Source: JACCQS01 sp050999295
Lineage (GTDB): Bacteria > Actinomycetota > Actinomycetes > Mycobacteriales > Geodermatophilaceae
Reading direction: 5' to 3'
Assembly: GCA_050999295.1 (NCBI GenBank)
Contig: JBPCPI010000200.1
Coordinates: 1-26,350, forward strand
DNA: 26,350 nt
In this document: positions 22,829 through 26,350 of the stretch, in pieces
Numbering within the stretch: the stretch's first letter is position 1
Layout of the letters: every line of letters begins with the position of its first letter
Notes under the pieces: model-generated
The model's input: the letters and a program-made list of their open reading frames with translations, nothing else
Told to the model about the DNA's origin: nothing
Databases searched by the model: none
Position numbers and translations under genes: made by a program

Positions 22829-24847
22829 TCAGTGCAGGCCGAAGGTCTTGTCCCACTCCTCGGGCGAGGTGAGCGCTGGTAGGGCCGCCTTGTACTCCTC
22901 GGCCAGGGCCGGCCATTCGCGAGTCGCCCTTTGGTGCAAGGCGATCGAGCGTCGCAGCATCGACCGGAAGGTCTCCGGATCGCGCTGATACCAGGACTGA
23001 GCCGTCCCGTCCGCTGTGGTTACCAGAGCGGAGTCGTAGCGCGAGAGCATCCACCAGCGGGTGTCCATGGCAGCGATCGAGGCCTCCGGATGTTCTCGTG
23101 AGCTCTCCCGGATCCGGCGGAACTGGCGCAGCGCTCCCGTCCCGGCCGTCGCTGCGATCTGCAGGAGGTTCTTCGGCAGCTCCGGAGCCTTACCTCGCTT
23201 GGGCGGGCGCACCCGGCGTGGAGTCGGGAAGGCGTCCAGATCACGCTTAGTGAGGGCGTCGATGAACTTGGCACGGGTGGCACGGACCTTGGCCAGGCCC
23301 GTGGGCAGGTCGGCATGCAGTCGCTCCGGTCCGTCCAGGACGTCCTCCAGCGCTTGCAGCCGGAGCTCCACGGCGGAATATTGCAAGGCGAGCAGTTGCT
23401 TGAGGTCACCGCGCAGGCTCCACGAGATCAGATTGCCGCCGCGGGGGTACGGGGAGTGCAGCAGGGCAACGACCCAGCGGTTGCGCTGGTGGTAGTAGGC
23501 CTGCCAGTCGGTCGTGTCGTCCTTGTCCATCCAGGGGACATGCCAGACCGCAGCTCCCGGGAAGGTCACGGTCGGGAAGCCCGCCTTGCCGGCCCGCAGC
23601 CCGAACTCGGCGTCATCCCACTTGATGAACAACGGCAGACTGAGCCCTATCTCCCGGATCACATCGACCGGGATCAAGCACATCCACCAGCCGTTGTAAT
23701 CGACGTCGAATCGCTTGTGGACCCAGGCGGTGGCGCGCAGGTTCTTCACCGCGAAGTTGTGCGCCTGCGTCGTGCCCTCGACCGGGCCCCAGAAGAACAG
23801 CCACTCCTTGACCGTCTCGGCCCAGGAATGCAGGACCGAACGTTCGTACATGTTGAACATGTGCCCGCCGACGACGGTCGGTGTACGGCACTCGTCGGCA
23901 AACGCAACCGCCCGAGCGATCCCCTCCGGCTCCAGCACGATGTCGTCGTCGAGCAACAGGACGTACCGGCTCTTCCCTGCGGCCAGTGCCTCGCGCATTC
24001 CGCGCGCGAATCCACCCGATCCACCGAGATTGCGCTGGCGGATGACCCGCAGTTTGCCTTTCAGGCCGGCGTCGCACTCGGCGAAATCTGGCTGATCGAC
24101 CACGTTGTCGGTGCCCTGGTCCATGACCAGGATCTCGTCGAGCACGCTTAGCAGCCCGTCGGCCGCAGCGAGCTGGCGCAGCTGGGCCGCGCAGTAGTCG
24201 GGACGGTTGAAGGTCGTGATCGCGATCGTCGAACCGCCACGCTCGAGCCCACGATCGGGGACCGACCACTCCGCGGACTCCAGCAGCGCCGGCTCGTGAC
24301 CGGCGACCATGTCGAACCAGTACCAGCCGCCGTCCCCGAACGGCGCCAGTGAGAGGTCGACTTCCAGGACTCCGTCGGTGACCTGCGTAGCGGCGACCCG
24401 CTCGGTCGCGCCGCGGGGGTTGGACCGGTAGACGATGACCAGGGGCGCGCCGGTCACCCGTACCGAAAGCTGCACGCCGGACACATCGGTCCACCGGCGC
24501 CAGTACGCGGCCGGGAAGGCGTTGAAGTACGTACCGAACGAGATCCGCTCGCCAGCGGGCAGTTCCAGGCTGCGTCGGCCACGGATGAAGTCGCCATGAG
24601 CCGGGGTGAACATGACCGGGGTCTGGACCCAGTCCTTCTTTTTCGGTTTCTCCGGATCGATTCGGGTCAACGGGTCGACGCCGATGAACGGGGTGAAGTC
24701 GAGGTAGAGCGGCATCGTGTCGAGGTCGCCGTCCTCTGGAAAGACAACTCTGGCCACGACTCGACGGGGAGCCCGATCCTCGGCGGCGGTGGGTTCGATG
24801 CTGGCGGTGTCGGCCGGGGGCAGAGACGGCTCATGGACGTTGGTCAT
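22829..24847 (-). CDS. glfT2: GlfT2-like galactofuranosyltransferase
   Basis: The 672-residue protein has the full layout of GlfT2: an N-terminal beta-rich domain (about 30-195), a GT-A domain starting ITTFNRPDYCAAQL, the metal motif LLLDDD with Asp300-302, the catalytic WDDAEF (Trp410, Asp411, Asp412) and WHVPW with His436, then a long helical C-terminal region of about 200 residues that forms the oligomer in mycobacteria. It would polymerise UDP-galactofuranose into galactan at the inner face of the membrane. The ATG at 24847 has GGAGGACAG upstream. Galactofuranans occur outside the mycolata too, so this alone does not mean arabinogalactan. Confidence 0.9.
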   Translation of the reverse strand: MTNVHEPSLPPADTASIEPTAAEDRAPRRVVARVVFPEDGDLDTMPLYLDFTPFIGVDPLTRIDPEKPKKKDWVQTPVMFTPAHGDFIRGRRSLELPAGERISFGTYFNAFPAAYWRRWTDVSGVQLSVRVTGAPLVIVYRSNPRGATERVAATQVTDGVLEVDLSLAPFGDGGWYWFDMVAGHEPALLESAEWSVPDRGLERGGSTIAITTFNRPDYCAAQLRQLAAADGLLSVLDEILVMDQGTDNVVDQPDFAECDAGLKGKLRVIRQRNLGGSGGFARGMREALAAGKSRYVLLLDDDIVLEPEGIARAVAFADECRTPTVVGGHMFNMYERSVLHSWAETVKEWLFFWGPVEGTTQAHNFAVKNLRATAWVHKRFDVDYNGWWMCLIPVDVIREIGLSLPLFIKWDDAEFGLRAGKAGFPTVTFPGAAVWHVPWMDKDDTTDWQAYYHQRNRWVVALLHSPYPRGGNLISWSLRGDLKQLLALQYSAVELRLQALEDVLDGPERLHADLPTGLAKVRATRAKFIDALTKRDLDAFPTPRRVRPPKRGKAPELPKNLLQIAATAGTGALRQFRRIRESSREHPEASIAAMDTRWWMLSRYDSALVTTADGTAQSWYQRDPETFRSMLRRSIALHQRATREWPALAEEYKAALPALTSPEEWDKTFGLH

Positions 24848-25058
24848 ACGTGGTTGCTGTCCTCCTGCGAGCGGGGCTGAGAGCCACTCGTCGACAGATC
24901 TGGGATGCGGTGCCAGGCACTCGCCTGCGCGGGCGCGAAGACTTTGACCTGTCCACAGACTAGCTCAGCCACTCTCGCTCCGAGCGCCGTAGGCACTACC
25001 GTGCCCGGAAGCGGGGTACCGCGAAGTGCCCCGATCGATGTCGCTGGAGAGGTTGGTC

Positions 25059-25559
25059 ATGGCAGTCGCCGAGGACGACGCCGTGGACGGTTTCGCGATC
25101 ACCGCGAGTCGTGAGTCCGGGGTCTGGCGTTGCGGCGTCCTCCCGCCTGCCGTGCTGGACAGCGTGGAGAGTTGCATCCGGGCGACCCGCCAGCAGCCCG
25201 GCGAGGGGGGAGCGCTCGGTCTGGTGAACATCAGCGACGAATTCTTCGTCGTGATCCGGGCAGCTGGCGGTGGCGATGACGTCCGGCTGCTGCTCTCCGA
25301 TGCCACTGCAGCGTTGGACTGGGACTTCGCGGCCGATGTCGCACAGCGCTTGGATGAGGATGTCGACGAGGACAGCGCCGACGAATTGTGGCCGATCGGC
25401 GACCTGGGCATCCTGGAGGATCTGGGCCTGCCCGCCGGGGAACTACGGATGATCGTGGACGATCTCGACCTCTATGCCGACGAGATGCTGGGTCTGATCG
25501 CCCGCCGGCTCGGGTTCGCCGAGGAGTTCGCGCAGGCATTGGACACCCTGCCCCGGTAA
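25059..25559 (+). CDS. tRNA adenosine deaminase-associated protein
   Basis: The protein has 166 residues from ATG 25059, chosen because GGAGAGG stands before it; an upstream ATG at 25026 lacks a good site. The acidic, soluble protein starts MAVAEDDAVDGFAITASRES, contains VNISDEFFVVIRA and ELWPIGDLGILEDLGLPAGE, and ends EEFAQALDTLPR, all typical of the actinobacterial family found beside tadA. Its function is unknown; the fixed pairing suggests a role with TadA or tRNA editing. The TAA stop overlaps the tadA ATG (TAATG), so translation is coupled. Confidence 0.88.
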   Translation: MAVAEDDAVDGFAITASRESGVWRCGVLPPAVLDSVESCIRATRQQPGEGGALGLVNISDEFFVVIRAAGGGDDVRLLLSDATAALDWDFAADVAQRLDEDVDEDSADELWPIGDLGILEDLGLPAGELRMIVDDLDLYADEMLGLIARRLGFAEEFAQALDTLPR

Positions 25560-26029
25560 TGGTGCTGGATTCGGCGTACGCGACGGCGATGCTGACCGCC
25601 CTGGAGCTTGCGGCGACCGCACCCTCCTGGGGTGACGTACCGGTCGGAGCTGTGGTGCTCGATGCTCACGGTGCGGTGCTGTCCACCGCGGCCAACGAAC
25701 GGGAACTCCGCAGCGACCCGACGGCGCACGCCGAGGTCCTGGCACTGCGGGCGGCCGCCGAGAGCAGCCGATCGTGGCGACTGACCGGTGCCACGCTCGT
25801 GGTCACTCTGGAACCCTGCACGATGTGTGCCGGCGCCGCTGTCCTGGCCCGAGTGAGCCGGATCGTGTACGGAGCGAGCGATCCGAAGGCCGGCGCGACT
25901 GGCTCACTGTGGGACGTGGTGCGCGACCGGCGGCTCAATCACCGTCCCGAAGTCCTCGGCGGACTGCACGCCGAGGAGTCCACGCGCCTGCTGGCGGCCT
26001 TCTTCGCCGAGCACCGGCCAGACTCGTGA
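25559..26029 (+). CDS. tadA: tRNA-specific adenosine deaminase TadA
   Basis: The 156-residue cytidine-deaminase-fold enzyme has the zinc motif HAE (His57, Glu59 in TAHAEVLAL) and PCTMC (Cys87, Cys90), and converts A34 to inosine in tRNA-Arg(ACG). WGDVPVGAVV is the conserved entry strand and GASDPKAGATGS the substrate loop. It is the second gene of a coupled pair and is followed by tRNA-Ser(CGA), a common actinobacterial order. Confidence 0.95.
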   Translation: MVLDSAYATAMLTALELAATAPSWGDVPVGAVVLDAHGAVLSTAANERELRSDPTAHAEVLALRAAAESSRSWRLTGATLVVTLEPCTMCAGAAVLARVSRIVYGASDPKAGATGSLWDVVRDRRLNHRPEVLGGLHAEESTRLLAAFFAEHRPDS

Positions 26030-26056
26030 CCGTACGGGGTGGGTATTCTCGCCGAC

Positions 26057-26146
26057 GGTGGCGTGTCCGAGCGGCCTAAGGAGCACGCCTCGAAAGCGTG
26101 TGAGGGTTTACCCCCTCCGTGGGTTCAAATCCCACCGCCACCGCCA
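26057..26146 (+). tRNA. tRNA-Ser(CGA)
   Basis: The 90-base gene has a 7-bp acceptor stem (GGTGGCG with CGCCACC), discriminator G, an encoded CCA (26144-26146), anticodon stem CACGC/GCGTG with loop CTCGAAA (anticodon CGA), a long variable arm GAGGG/CCCTC typical of type II tRNAs, and a T arm GTGGG-TTCAAAT-CCCAC. It reads UCG codons. Confidence 0.97.
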
Positions 26147-26214
26147 TGCACGATGTGCATAACCGCAGGTCAGACCCATGTTCGGCCTTGTGATTACCGG
26201 CGAAACGGCCCGAT

Positions 26215-26232
26215 TGGTCACCAAGTGGTCAC
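26215..26232. repeat. Direct repeat TGGTCAC with 11-bp period
   Basis: TGGTCAC occurs at 26215-26221 and 26226-26232, one helical turn apart, about 70 bases beyond the tRNA-Ser 3' end. Short direct repeats near a tRNA end can be arm-type sites for a tyrosine recombinase, but the other attachment end is not in the window. Confidence 0.4.
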
Positions 26233-26238
26233 AGCGGC

Positions 26239-26350
26239 TCACAGCTGCGGCCTGCCGAATCGCCGGTCGAACTGTGCCTGAAGAGACGCGGGCATCGCCG
26301 GGTACAGGTGCTCAAGCCGTTCCCGAGCTGAGTCATCGAGCCCTTCGAAG
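26239..26350 (-). CDS. C-terminal end of an unidentified protein, possible integrase tail
   Basis: On the minus strand a frame enters from the window edge and runs 36 codons, including FEGLDDSARERLEHLYPAMP and FDRRFGRPQL, to a TGA at 26239-26241. The basic, helical end next to a tRNA gene would suit a tyrosine recombinase or an excisionase, but the stretch is too short to assign. Confidence 0.35.
   Translation of the reverse strand, partial: FEGLDDSARERLEHLYPAMPASLQAQFDRRFGRPQL

Noticed and set aside
26039..26281. 80-residue plus-strand frame at the tRNA
   Set aside because: It reads straight through the tRNA-Ser gene and is not a protein gene.

Overview
The window is high-GC actinobacterial DNA. 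The case rests on several features: a tRNA deaminase-associated protein beside tadA, a GlfT2-like galactofuranosyltransferase, a two-domain GCS2 ligase, GTG starts and starts without ribosome sites. GlfT2 together with this mix suggests a member of the Propionibacteriales or a relative, but that placement is inference. No phage or plasmid backbone is visible. Several genes in the left two thirds are broken, trimmed or flanked by repeats, so that part reads as accessory and remodelled; the right third is housekeeping.

Left edge (1-850): an orphan Phd/YefM-type antitoxin under a perfect palindrome is fused by position to a beheaded, frameshifted NlpC/P60 peptidase where the toxin should be. Copper island (857-7010): a DHA2-type MFS exporter diverges from csoR, copZ, a secreted two-repeat His-rich protein, copA and a DUF4396 membrane protein. 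One CsoR-type palindrome lies inside two overlapping divergent promoters, so exporter and copper operon are probably switched together by Cu(I). CopZ would carry copper to CopA for export; the secreted protein and DUF4396 are the least understood parts.

Middle (7184-15050): MmcQ/YjbR protein, ArsR regulator divergent from a dienelactone-hydrolase-like protein, a 72-bp inverted-repeat element, the stub of a DedA gene, two tiny ORFs, an EamA exporter, an atypical Nramp-related transporter, a 346-bp element with 20-bp terminal inverted repeats, an intradiol dioxygenase-like lipoprotein that has lost its HxH iron ligands, and a GCS2 family ligase. Two short tandem duplications precede the next block.

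Two-component block (15011-17967): an OmpR-family regulator, its histidine kinase and a small secreted protein, with an 11-bp-period direct repeat in front and a strong terminator behind. A small membrane protein gene follows on the other strand with a one-base frameshift.

Right part (18439-26146): hppD (tyrosine catabolism) with an upstream palindrome, then on the minus strand a TylF-like methyltransferase, tyrA and a PaaI-like thioesterase, which probably form one unit. An O-methyltransferase diverges from the thioesterase with only 11 bp between start codons. A GlfT2-like glycosyltransferase, the translationally coupled pair tadA-associated gene/tadA, and tRNA-Ser(CGA) close the window. 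Just past the tRNA there are direct repeats and the end of an unidentified minus-strand ORF, a layout seen at tRNA-borne attachment sites.
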